DNA from: Pseudomonadota bacterium
Lineage (GTDB): Bacteria; Pseudomonadota; Gammaproteobacteria; Burkholderiales; Burkholderiaceae_D
Direction of reading: 5' to 3'
DNA length: 6,173 nt
NCBI GenBank assembly: GCA_023409175.1
Contig: JAEYIG010000236.1
Location: 1-6,173 of the forward strand
A program made the position numbers and the translations under genes. The notes beneath the pieces were generated by a model. The model did no database searches and had not been told where the DNA came from. It saw only the letters and a list, made by a program, of their open reading frames with translations. Every line of letters starts with the position of its first letter. The stretch's first letter is position 1. Positions 1 to 5,434 of this stretch are shown in pieces.

Positions 1-154
1 GATCCGCCATCCCCATCCGTTCGATTCTTTCCATCAGGGCGCGACGTACGCTTTTTTCCATGCCGGAATAGACATGCACAACATACCAGCGCATCGTTGA
101 CGACGCACTGGCAGCTTTTTCCGTACCAGCCTGATCCTGGCTATTTTCACTCAT
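1..154 (-). CDS. nusG: Transcription termination/antitermination factor NusG, N-terminal part (runs off the window)
   Basis: Fifty-one codons are visible before the gene leaves the window. NusG binds RNA polymerase, suppresses pausing, and links it to Rho or the ribosome. After a polar, low-complexity start of about 20 residues (MSENSQDQAG...), the sequence MRWYVVHVYSGMEKSVRRAL (residues 21-40) is the typical opening of the NGN domain that contacts the polymerase clamp; the Trp-Tyr-Val-Val and Tyr-Ser-Gly-Met-Glu signatures are intact. The KOW domain lies outside. The ATG at 154-152 overlaps the secE stop codon by one base (TAATG), so translation is probably coupled to secE; a weak GGAA lies 6 bases upstream. 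A second ATG at residue 21 would give a shorter protein, but betaproteobacterial NusG usually has such a polar extension, so I prefer the first. Confidence 0.95.
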   Translation of the reverse strand, partial: MSENSQDQAGTEKAASASSTMRWYVVHVYSGMEKSVRRALMERIERMGMAD

Positions 155-537
155 TATTTTTTCCAGCCAAGTATGAAGTTATAAAGGACGAATTCCAATA
201 CCTTGTCTGTGCCCCACAGGAAGATGGCGATCATAAGCACAAAACCAAAAACGATGCCCGTCAAACGGATAGCATCGTTACGCGGAGGCCAGACAACCTT
301 ACGGGTCTCACGATAGGATTCTTTTGCAAATGCAATGAATTCGCGTCCCGACGCAGAGAACCATGCCAGCACAGCACCCACGACAAGACCCGCCACCAGA
401 ACGCCAACACGCGTCAGCGTTGGCTTGCCCGCAAGAAGATAAAAACCAACGATACCAGCCAGAATTGCGACAACCGCACAGGCAACCTTTACTCTGTCGC
501 CCAAGCCACCCTCGGCTTGCACAGGTTGGTTAGACAT
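154..537 (-). CDS. secE: Preprotein translocase subunit SecE
   Basis: SecE is the small essential subunit that clamps the SecY channel in the inner membrane. The 127-residue protein has the three-helix form seen in beta- and gammaproteobacteria rather than the short single-helix form. Hydrophobic segments lie at about 16-36, 43-60 and 94-118. Between the second and third is the conserved amphipathic helix and hinge, with ESYRETRKVVWPPRNDA at residues 73-89, the family signature. The protein ends in Trp-Lys-Lys. The ATG at 537-535 is supported by GAAGG at 546-550, 8 bases upstream. The gene begins 32 bases after the tRNA-Trp gene and overlaps nusG by one base, so tRNA, secE and nusG look co-transcribed. 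Pairing with nusG is the normal bacterial arrangement. Confidence 0.97.
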   Translation of the reverse strand: MSNQPVQAEGGLGDRVKVACAVVAILAGIVGFYLLAGKPTLTRVGVLVAGLVVGAVLAWFSASGREFIAFAKESYRETRKVVWPPRNDAIRLTGIVFGFVLMIAIFLWGTDKVLEFVLYNFILGWKK

Positions 538-569
538 ATGAATTACCTTCTATCATCGAACATCAAGAA

Positions 570-645
570 TGGCAGGGGAAGAGGGCCTCGAACCCCCGAC
601 CTTCGGTTTTGGAGACCGACGCTCTGCCAATTGAGCTATTCCCCT
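570..645 (-). tRNA. trnW: tRNA-Trp (anticodon CCA)
   Basis: The 76-base gene folds as a full cloverleaf. The acceptor arm AGGGGAA (645-639) pairs with TTCCCCT (580-574), followed by discriminator G and an encoded CCA (572-570). The anticodon stem TCGGT/ACCGA holds the loop CTCCAAA, giving anticodon CCA, which reads the Trp codon UGG. The T-arm carries the standard GGTTCGA. It lies between tuf (61 bases upstream) and secE (32 bases downstream). This tuf-tRNA-Trp-secE order is a known betaproteobacterial arrangement, so the tRNA is probably cut out of a longer transcript. I see no convincing promoter of its own. Confidence 0.97.
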
Positions 646-680
646 ACTTCAAAAGCCTGATGTTGAATATTAACCAAATG

Positions 681-698
681 CCCCCTCGAAAGAGGAGG
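681..698 (-). other. Hairpin just after tuf, no T-run
   Basis: Read on the minus strand, CCTCCTC, loop TTTC, GAGGGGG form a 7-bp stem with one G-U pair, starting 8 bases after the tuf stop codon. It is followed by CATTTGGTTAATATT, not a clean T-run, so it is a poor intrinsic terminator. It may protect the tuf mRNA 3' end after processing, or cause partial termination before tRNA-Trp. The rest of the 61-base tuf-tRNA spacer shows nothing I can name. Confidence 0.5.
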
Positions 699-706
699 AA
701 CAAAAA

Positions 707-1897
707 TTACTCAGTGATTTTAGCGACGACACCAGCGCCGACGGTTCTCCCGCCTTCACGGATGGCGAATCTCAGGCCTTCTTCCATGGCGATCGGGCTG
801 ATCAGTTTGACGCTGATGCTGACGTTGTCGCCTGGCATGACCATTTCTTTGTCTTTCGGCAGTTCGATGGCGCCTGTTACGTCTGTTGTACGGAAGTAGA
901 ATTGGGGTCTGTAGTTGTTGAAGAATGGGGTGTGACGTCCACCTTCTTCTTTGGACAATACGTACACTTCTCCTTCGAAGTTCAGGTGTGGCTTGATGGA
1001 GCCTGGTTTTGCCAGGACTTGGCCACGTTCGACTTCTTCTCGTTTGGTGCCGCGCAACAATACGCCGATGTTGTCGCCTGCCTGTCCCTGGTCGAGCAGT
1101 TTTCTGAACATTTCGACGCCGGTGCAGGTGGTTTTGGCGGTTTCTTTGATGCCGACGATTTCGATTTCTTCACCGACTTTGATGATGCCGCGCTCTACTC
1201 GGCCGGTTACGACGGTGCCGCGTCCGGAGATGGAGAATACGTCTTCTACCGGCATCAGGAAGGCGCCGTCTACGGCACGTTCCGGGGTCGGGATGTAGCT
1301 GTCTAATGCATCTGCCAATGCCAGGATGGCGGTTTCGCCAAGTTCGCCTGCGTCGCCTTCGAGGGCGAGTTTGGCGCTTCCTTTGATGATTGGAATGTCA
1401 TCGCCCGGGAATTCGTAGCGGGACAACAGTTCACGGACTTCCATTTCGACGAGTTCCAGAAGTTCTGCGTCGTCGACCATGTCGCATTTGTTCAAAAATA
1501 CGATGATGTATGGGACACCTACCTGACGGGCGAGCAGGATGTGTTCGCGGGTCTGCGGCATCGGACCGTCTGCTGCGGATACGACGAGGATGGCTCCGTC
1601 CATCTGGGCTGCGCCGGTGATCATGTTTTTGATGTAGTCGGCGTGGCCCGGGCAGTCTACGTGGGCGTAGTGTCTTGCTGCGGTTTCGTATTCGACGTGG
1701 GAGGTGTTGATGGTGATGCCACGAGCTTTTTCTTCCGGTGCCGCGTCAATCTGGTCGTAGTCTTTGGCTTCTCCACCGAATTTCTTGGACAATACGGTCG
1801 CTATCGCCGCTGTCAGGGTGGTTTTTCCATGGTCAACGTGACCAATTGTTCCTACGTTTACGTGCGGCTTCGTCCGCTCATACTTGCTCTTTGCCAT
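707..1897 (-). CDS. tuf: Translation elongation factor Tu (EF-Tu)
   Basis: EF-Tu carries aminoacyl-tRNA to the ribosomal A site as a ternary complex with GTP. The 396 residues are the full family length. GTPase motifs are intact: P-loop GHVDHGKT (19-26), switch I RGITINT (59-65), DCPGH (81-85, including the catalytic-site His85), NKCD (136-139) and GSAK (173-176). Domains 2 and 3 follow to the conserved end [12 protein letters not shown]. The ATG is supported by AAGGA 8 bases upstream. It follows fusA by 58 bases, the classical end of the str operon, but is followed by tRNA-Trp and secE, which normally belong to the other tuf copy, so the label tufA or tufB cannot be assigned. Codon use differs from fusA: of 35 Val codons, 18 are GTC, 15 GTA, one GTT and one GTG, and nearly all Lys codons after the first ten are AAA. 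Confidence 0.99.
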   Translation of the reverse strand: MAKSKYERTKPHVNVGTIGHVDHGKTTLTAAIATVLSKKFGGEAKDYDQIDAAPEEKARGITINTSHVEYETAARHYAHVDCPGHADYIKNMITGAAQMDGAILVVSAADGPMPQTREHILLARQVGVPYIIVFLNKCDMVDDAELLELVEMEVRELLSRYEFPGDDIPIIKGSAKLALEGDAGELGETAILALADALDSYIPTPERAVDGAFLMPVEDVFSISGRGTVVTGRVERGIIKVGEEIEIVGIKETAKTTCTGVEMFRKLLDQGQAGDNIGVLLRGTKREEVERGQVLAKPGSIKPHLNFEGEVYVLSKEEGGRHTPFFNNYRPQFYFRTTDVTGAIELPKDKEMVMPGDNVSISVKLISPIAMEEGLRFAIREGGRTVGAGVVAKITE

Positions 1898-1955
1898 TTC
1901 AAATTTCCTTCAAAAAGAACGATTTATTAAATATTTAACTCAAACGCGTATTAAA
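1898..1955 (-). other. fusA-tuf spacer
   Basis: This 58-base AT-rich spacer contains the perfect 12-base palindrome TTAAATATTTAA at 1927-1938 and the tuf ribosome binding site. The A+T-rich stretch is a plausible RNA processing site between the fusA and tuf messages, but this is inference. There is no T-run hairpin and no good promoter: the best -35-like TTGTCA, inside the end of fusA, has no matching -10. Confidence 0.4.
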
Positions 1956-4058
1956 TCACTTTGCGCGCGAGCTGACAATTGCTTCGATAATATTTTTTGG
2001 TGCTTCAGCGTAATGCTTGAATTCCATGGTATAGGTAGCACGGCCCTGAGTTGCAGAACGCAGGGAAGTCGCATAACCGAACATTTCAGACAATGGAACT
2101 TCTGCCTTGATGATCTTGCCACCACCGACCATATCTTCCATACCCTGCACCATACCGCGACGGGAAGACAAGTCGCCCATAACCGTACCGGCGTAATCTT
2201 CAGGTGTTTCAACTTCAACCGACATCATTGGTTCGAGGATAACCGGATCCGCTTTGCGGCAGCCATCCTTGAATGCCATGGAACCCGCCATACGGAATGC
2301 GTTTTCATTCGAGTCAACATCATGGTAGGAACCGAAGAACAGGGTTACCTTGACGTCAACAACCGGATAACCCGCCATAACACCGGAAGTCAGGGTTTCG
2401 CGAATACCTTTTTCAACGGCAGGGATAAATTCGCGAGGAACGACACCGCCTTTGATAGCGTCAACGAATTCAAAGCCCTTGCCTGGTTCCTGAGGTTCGA
2501 TCTTCAGTACAACGTGACCATACTGACCACGGCCACCAGACTGTTTAACGAATTTACCTTCGATTTCGTCACAGGTCTTGCGAACGGTTTCACGATAAGC
2601 CACCTGAGGTTTACCGATGGTTGCTTCAACGCCAAATTCACGACGCATACGATCGACCAGAATGTCCAGATGCAACTCACCCATACCGGCGATAATGGTC
2701 TGGCCGGATTCTTCATCAGTGTAAACACGGAAAGAAGGATCTTCCTGAGCCAGACGGTTCAATGCCAGACCCATTTTTTCCTGATCGACCTTGGTCTTTG
2801 GCTCAACAGCCTGGGAAATAACCGGTTCAGGGAATTCCATTTTTTCCAGTGTGATCGGCGCGCTTGGATCACACAGGGTTTCACCCGTGGTGGCTTCTTT
2901 CAAACCAACCGCAGCGGCAATATCGCCTGCCATAACTTCCTTGATTTCCTCACGCTGGTTGGCATGCATCTGCAGAATACGTCCGATTCTTTCCTTCTTG
3001 TTCTTGATTGGATTCAAGACGGTATCACCGGATTTGACCACACCCGAATAAACACGGAAGAAGATCAGTTGGCCAACGAACGGGTCTGTCATGATCTTGA
3101 ATGCCAGAGCAGCGAATTTTTCGTCGTCAGATGCCTTACGGGTAATGACATTGTCATTTTCATCCGTACCTTCGACAGCGGGGATGTCAACAGGAGACGG
3201 CAGGTATTCAATGACCGCATCCAGCATAGCCTGAACGCCCTTGTTTTTGAATGCCGTACCACACATCATCGGAACGATTTCACTGTCGATGGTTCTTTGA
3301 CGAAGCGCTTTCTTGATGTCTTCCTCAGACAGATCGCCATCGTTCAGATATTTGTCCATCAGCTCTTCGCTGGATTCAGCGGCAACCTCAACCAGTTTTT
3401 CACGCCATTCCCTGGCCTGATCCATCAGATTTTCAGGAATATCACGATATTCGAACTTGGTGCCCTGGGAAGCTTCATCCCAGTAGATACCTTTCATCTT
3501 GATCAGATCGACAACGCCTTCAAAGGAGTCTTCTGCACCGATAGGAATCTGCAGAGGAACCGGGTTCGCTTTCAGACGAGCACGCATCTGGTCGTAAACC
3601 TTGAAAAAGTTTGCGCCGGTACGATCCATCTTGTTAACGAATGCCAGACGAGGTACTTTATACTTGTTAGCCTGACGCCAAACGGTTTCAGACTGCGGCT
3701 GAACGCCACCGACAGCACAGTAAACCATGCAGGCACCATCCAGAACACGCATGGAACGTTCAACTTCAATCGTGAAGTCAACGTGGCCCGGGGTGTCGAT
3801 GATGTTGATGCGATGGTTAGGGAAGTTGCCCGCCATGCCACTCCAGAAGCAGGTCGTTGCGGCAGACGTAATCGTAATGCCGCGCTCCTGTTCCTGTTCC
3901 ATCCAGTCCATGGTAGCTGCGCCATCATGAACTTCGCCCAGCTTGTGGTTAACGCCGGTATAAAAAAGAATACGTTCTGTCGTCGTCGTTTTACCTGCAT
4001 CAATATGAGCGGAAATACCAATGTTACGGTAACGTTCGATCGGAGTCTTGCGAGCCAT
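1956..4058 (-). CDS. fusA: Translation elongation factor G (EF-G)
   Basis: EF-G is the GTPase that drives translocation of tRNAs and mRNA through the ribosome, and with RRF it splits ribosomes. The 700-residue protein begins [16 protein letters not shown]. GTPase motifs are complete: AHIDAGKT (17-24), RGITI (59-63), DTPGH (88-92) and NKMD (142-145). Domains II to V follow without interruption to the end VSSRAK. Length is normal for the family. The ATG at 4058-4056 is chosen because AGGA (4065-4068) lies 6 bases upstream. An in-frame TTG at 4064-4062 would add two residues but directly abuts that site, so I reject it. The gene follows rpsG after 133 bases that hold a terminator-like hairpin, and precedes tuf by 58 bases. 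Val codons near the start are mostly GTT (9 of the first 11), unlike tuf. Confidence 0.99.
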   Translation of the reverse strand: MARKTPIERYRNIGISAHIDAGKTTTTERILFYTGVNHKLGEVHDGAATMDWMEQEQERGITITSAATTCFWSGMAGNFPNHRINIIDTPGHVDFTIEVERSMRVLDGACMVYCAVGGVQPQSETVWRQANKYKVPRLAFVNKMDRTGANFFKVYDQMRARLKANPVPLQIPIGAEDSFEGVVDLIKMKGIYWDEASQGTKFEYRDIPENLMDQAREWREKLVEVAAESSEELMDKYLNDGDLSEEDIKKALRQRTIDSEIVPMMCGTAFKNKGVQAMLDAVIEYLPSPVDIPAVEGTDENDNVITRKASDDEKFAALAFKIMTDPFVGQLIFFRVYSGVVKSGDTVLNPIKNKKERIGRILQMHANQREEIKEVMAGDIAAAVGLKEATTGETLCDPSAPITLEKMEFPEPVISQAVEPKTKVDQEKMGLALNRLAQEDPSFRVYTDEESGQTIIAGMGELHLDILVDRMRREFGVEATIGKPQVAYRETVRKTCDEIEGKFVKQSGGRGQYGHVVLKIEPQEPGKGFEFVDAIKGGVVPREFIPAVEKGIRETLTSGVMAGYPVVDVKVTLFFGSYHDVDSNENAFRMAGSMAFKDGCRKADPVILEPMMSVEVETPEDYAGTVMGDLSSRRGMVQGMEDMVGGGKIIKAEVPLSEMFGYATSLRSATQGRATYTMEFKHYAEAPKNIIEAIVSSRAK

Positions 4059-4064
4059 AATCAA

Positions 4065-4068
4065 TCCT
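4065..4068 (-). promoter_or_regulatory. Ribosome binding site of fusA
   Basis: AGGA, 6 bases before the ATG at 4058. It settles the start in favour of that ATG over the TTG at 4064, which has no room for a binding site. Confidence 0.75.
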
Positions 4069-4078
4069 AAAACTTTTT

Positions 4079-4121
4079 AATAAACAAAACCGAGCAGCAT
4101 TTTTCGAGTAAATGCGCCCGG
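4079..4121 (-). terminator. Terminator-like hairpin between rpsG and fusA (possible attenuator)
   Basis: On the minus strand, CCGGGC GCATTT (4121-4110) pairs with AAATGC (4102-4097) and GCTCGG (4095-4090): a 12-bp stem with one bulged T at 4096, one G-U pair and the 7-base loop ACTCGAA. It is followed at once by TTTTGTTTATT. This is the form of an intrinsic terminator in the direction of the operon; the opposite strand has no T-run. It ends about 20 bases before fusA. Since fusA must be expressed, partial termination, regulated attenuation or mRNA 3'-end protection for rpsL-rpsG is more likely than full termination. A fusA promoter between the hairpin and the gene is not visible. Confidence 0.65.
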
Positions 4122-4191
4122 CTTGCCAGATATTTTTCTCGAGCAACGACAGAAACAAAACACATTTTGTCGCCGCTCACTCATTTCAATA

Positions 4192-4662
4192 TTAGAAACG
4201 GAAGTGTGAGAAAGCCTTGTTGGCTTCTGCCATCCGATGCACTTCATCGCGTTTTCTCATGGCACCGCCACGACCTTCAGCAGCTTCCATCAGTTCGGCA
4301 GCCAGACGCTGAGGCATGGATTTTTCGCTGCGTTTTGCAGCGGCTTCACGCAACCAGCGCATAGACAAGGCCATACGACGGACAGGACGGACTTCGATAG
4401 GTACCTGATAGTTCGCACCACCAACGCGACGGGATTTAACTTCAACCAGAGGTTTGCAGTTATTGACCGCCTGCATGAAAATTTCCAGAGGATCTTTTCC
4501 GGCTTTGCCTTCGATAATTTCAAAGGCACCATAAATGATATTTTCAGCAACGGACTTCTTGCCGGAAAGCATCAACACATTAACAAACTTAGCTACATCA
4601 ACGTTACCAAATTTTGGATCTGGCAAAATCTCGCGCTTGGGAACTTCACGACGACGAGGCAT
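4192..4662 (-). CDS. rpsG: 30S ribosomal protein S7
   Basis: S7 is a primary binder of the 3' major domain of 16S rRNA that nucleates assembly of the small-subunit head, and lies near the E-site tRNA. The 156-residue protein [20 protein letters not shown]... is the normal length and intact to its end FSHFRF. It has the usual basic N-terminus, the beta-hairpin around [12 protein letters not shown] and the helical core [13 protein letters not shown]. The ATG at 4662-4660 is chosen because AAGGA (4669-4673) lies 6 bases upstream. An in-frame GTG at 4698 would add 12 residues but lacks a ribosome binding site and falls in a hairpin stem. In E. coli S7 represses its own operon by binding the rpsL-rpsG spacer; the spacer here (86 bases) also folds. 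Confidence 0.98.
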   Translation of the reverse strand: MPRRREVPKREILPDPKFGNVDVAKFVNVLMLSGKKSVAENIIYGAFEIIEGKAGKDPLEIFMQAVNNCKPLVEVKSRRVGGANYQVPIEVRPVRRMALSMRWLREAAAKRSEKSMPQRLAAELMEAAEGRGGAMRKRDEVHRMAEANKAFSHFRF

Positions 4663-4668
4663 TTCTTT

Positions 4669-4673
4669 TCCTT
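4669..4673 (-). promoter_or_regulatory. Ribosome binding site of rpsG
   Basis: AAGGA within a purine-rich GAAGAAAGGAAAAGAA run, 6 bases before the ATG at 4662. It decides the rpsG start against an upstream in-frame GTG. Confidence 0.8.
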
Positions 4674-4681
4674 TCTTCAGT

Positions 4682-4741
4682 TGAGTGCGAACACTCACGG
4701 CGAGCCATCATAGCCCACCACTTACTCGATCATGCGATCGA
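4682..4741 (-). promoter_or_regulatory. Two hairpins in the rpsL-rpsG spacer, candidate S7 feedback site
   Basis: On the message, TCGATC (4741-4736), loop GCAT, GATCGA (4731-4726) form a 6-bp stem just after rpsL. TGAGTG (4697-4692), loop TTCG, CACTCA (4687-4682) form a second 6-bp stem that ends 8 bases before the AAGGA of rpsG. Between them GGGC and GCTC could also pair. The spacer of the E. coli str operon is the known S7 autoregulation site; the position matches here, but similarity to the 16S site of S7 has not been shown, so the role is inference. Confidence 0.45.
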
Positions 4742-4748
4742 CCAATTA

Positions 4749-5132
4749 TTATTTACTTGCTGGCTTGGCGCGTTTTGCACCGTATTTCGAACGAGCCTGT
4801 TTACGGTCTTTGACACCCTGGGTATCCAGAGAACCGCGAACCATATGGTAACGAACACCAGGCAAATCCTTTACACGACCACCACGCAGGAGAACAACAC
4901 TGTGTTCCTGCAGGTTATGACCTTCACCGCCAATGTAGGAAATGACTTCAAATCCATTGGTCAATCTTACCTTGGCCACTTTTCTCAAAGCGGAGTTAGG
5001 TTTTTTTGGAGTCGTGGTATAAACACGGGTACATACGCCACGCTTTTGCGGACAATTATCCAACGCAGGCGACTTGCTTTTAGCTTTTACGCTGACGCGA
5101 GGTTGGCGAATCAGTTGATTGATGGTTGGCAT
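4749..5132 (-). CDS. rpsL: 30S ribosomal protein S12
   Basis: S12 lies at the decoding centre of the 30S subunit and helps control accuracy of codon reading. The 127-residue protein aligns without gaps to E. coli S12 and has three extra C-terminal residues (end KRAKPASK). The conserved [20 protein letters not shown] block and GGRVKDLPG loop are intact. Lys43 and Lys88 (counting Met1), where streptomycin-resistance changes are common, are both the wild-type Lys; Asp89 is the residue modified by RimO in other bacteria. The ATG is fixed by this alignment. Its ribosome binding site is poor: the nearest GGA lies 11 bases upstream. It is the first gene of the str operon, about 140 bases downstream of a clear promoter. 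Confidence 0.98.
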   Translation of the reverse strand: MPTINQLIRQPRVSVKAKSKSPALDNCPQKRGVCTRVYTTTPKKPNSALRKVAKVRLTNGFEVISYIGGEGHNLQEHSVVLLRGGRVKDLPGVRYHMVRGSLDTQGVKDRKQARSKYGAKRAKPASK

Positions 5133-5274
5133 CGATTTAATAATCCAACTAAAAAATTACAAGACAATCCCGGCCATGCTAATAACCGGGGACTCTATGG
5201 ATAAAAAACCATCCACAGGACGTGCATTCAAATCACAATAAAAAAGTTACTATTGTTTTTGCAGACACTAAAGA
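5133..5274 (-). promoter_or_regulatory. 5' leader of the rpsL operon with three possible hairpins
   Basis: This is the presumed untranslated leader from the start of transcription (estimated 5274-5276) to the rpsL ATG. In message order it can form ACAATA/TATTGT (5256-5251 with 5240-5235, 10-base loop), CTGTGGAT/ATCCATAG (5218-5211 with 5202-5195, one G-U pair, loop GGTTTTTT) and CCCGG/CCGGG (5190-5186 with 5173-5169, 12-base loop). A TTTTTT run at about 5150 lies too far from the last stem to make a normal terminator. With the weak rpsL ribosome binding site, a folded regulatory leader is possible, but I do not recognise a known motif. Confidence 0.4.
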
Positions 5275-5280
5275 CCGTGG

Positions 5281-5309
5281 ATTCTAAACTGTCTCCTCTG
5301 CAAAGTCAA
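5281..5309 (-). promoter_or_regulatory. Sigma-70 type promoter of the rpsL-rpsG-fusA-tuf operon
   Basis: On the minus strand, -35 TTGACT (5309-5304, 5 of 6 match to TTGACA) and -10 TAGAAT (5286-5281, 5 of 6 match to TATAAT) are separated by the ideal 17 bases. The sequence after the -10 is CCACGGTC, so transcription probably starts near 5274-5276. It lies just after the rpoC terminator and about 140 bases before rpsL, the expected place for the str operon promoter. No A-rich UP element is seen upstream of the -35. Confidence 0.8.
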
Positions 5310-5331
5310 TTGCTTCAAAGACATACAGCAT

Positions 5332-5371
5332 CTGTCCACATGAAAAACAACAATGGCGCATATGTGGATAA
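5332..5371. promoter_or_regulatory. DnaA-box-like sequences upstream of the rpsL promoter
   Basis: A perfect match to the strong DnaA box TTATCCACA lies on the minus strand at 5371-5363, overlapping the end of the rpoC terminator T-run. CTGTCCACA (7 of 9) lies on the plus strand at 5332-5340, so TCCACAT and ATGTGGA form an inverted pair 20 bases apart. Two further weaker matches lie in the leader: TTATCCATA (5204-5196, minus, 8 of 9) and CCATCCACA (5209-5217, plus, 7 of 9). DnaA binding is inference from sequence only. Confidence 0.3.
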
Positions 5372-5407
5372 AAAAGTGGCATTCCATTGAAAAATGGAAT
5401 GCCACTT
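5370..5407 (-). terminator. Intrinsic terminator of the rpoBC operon
   Basis: On the minus strand, a perfect 15-bp stem AAGTGGCATTCCATT (5407-5393) with loop TTTC (5392-5389) and its complement (5388-5374) is followed by TTTTATCC. It starts 14 bases after the rpoC stop codon. The opposite strand has no T-run after the stem, so it acts in the rpoC direction. It separates rpoC from the str operon. Confidence 0.92.
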
Positions 5408-5411
5408 CAGT

Positions 5412-5434
5412 CGATCATGATTTATTCATGATCG
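5412..5434 (-). other. Hairpin with the rpoC stop codon in its loop
   Basis: On the minus strand, CGATCATGA (5434-5426), loop ATAAA (5425-5421) and TCATGATCG (5420-5412) form a perfect 9-bp stem. The loop contains the TAA stop of rpoC, and the last codons of rpoC form one arm. Only 4 bases separate it from the terminator stem, so the message ends in two stacked hairpins. Confidence 0.6.

Noticed and set aside
646..706. A separate promoter for tRNA-Trp and secE
   Set aside because: The best pair found (TTTCGA and TATTCA, 16 bases apart) matches the consensus at only 4 and 3 of 6 positions.
1884..4070. A 728-codon open frame on the plus strand, antisense to nearly all of fusA
   Set aside because: Its translation has no recognisable domain and is rich in Phe, His, Asn and Arg as expected from reading EF-G codons backwards. 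fusA on the other strand is certain. The frame is open because the sense gene rarely uses TTA, CTA and TCA codons.
4147..4172. A hairpin CGACA...TGTCG or CAAAA...TTTTG just after rpsG
   Set aside because: The two alternatives are weak and exclude each other, and no T-run follows on the minus strand.
4663..4698. N-terminal extension of S7 from a GTG at 4698
   Set aside because: There is no ribosome binding site, the codon lies in a hairpin stem, and the S7 family begins at the ATG at 4662, which has a good AAGGA.
5195..5227. A 10-codon open frame (MHVLWMVFYP) in the rpsL leader as a leader peptide, and a 6-codon one at 5157-5177
   Set aside because: Neither has a ribosome binding site, and neither shows a run of one regulatory codon. 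Such short frames are expected by chance.
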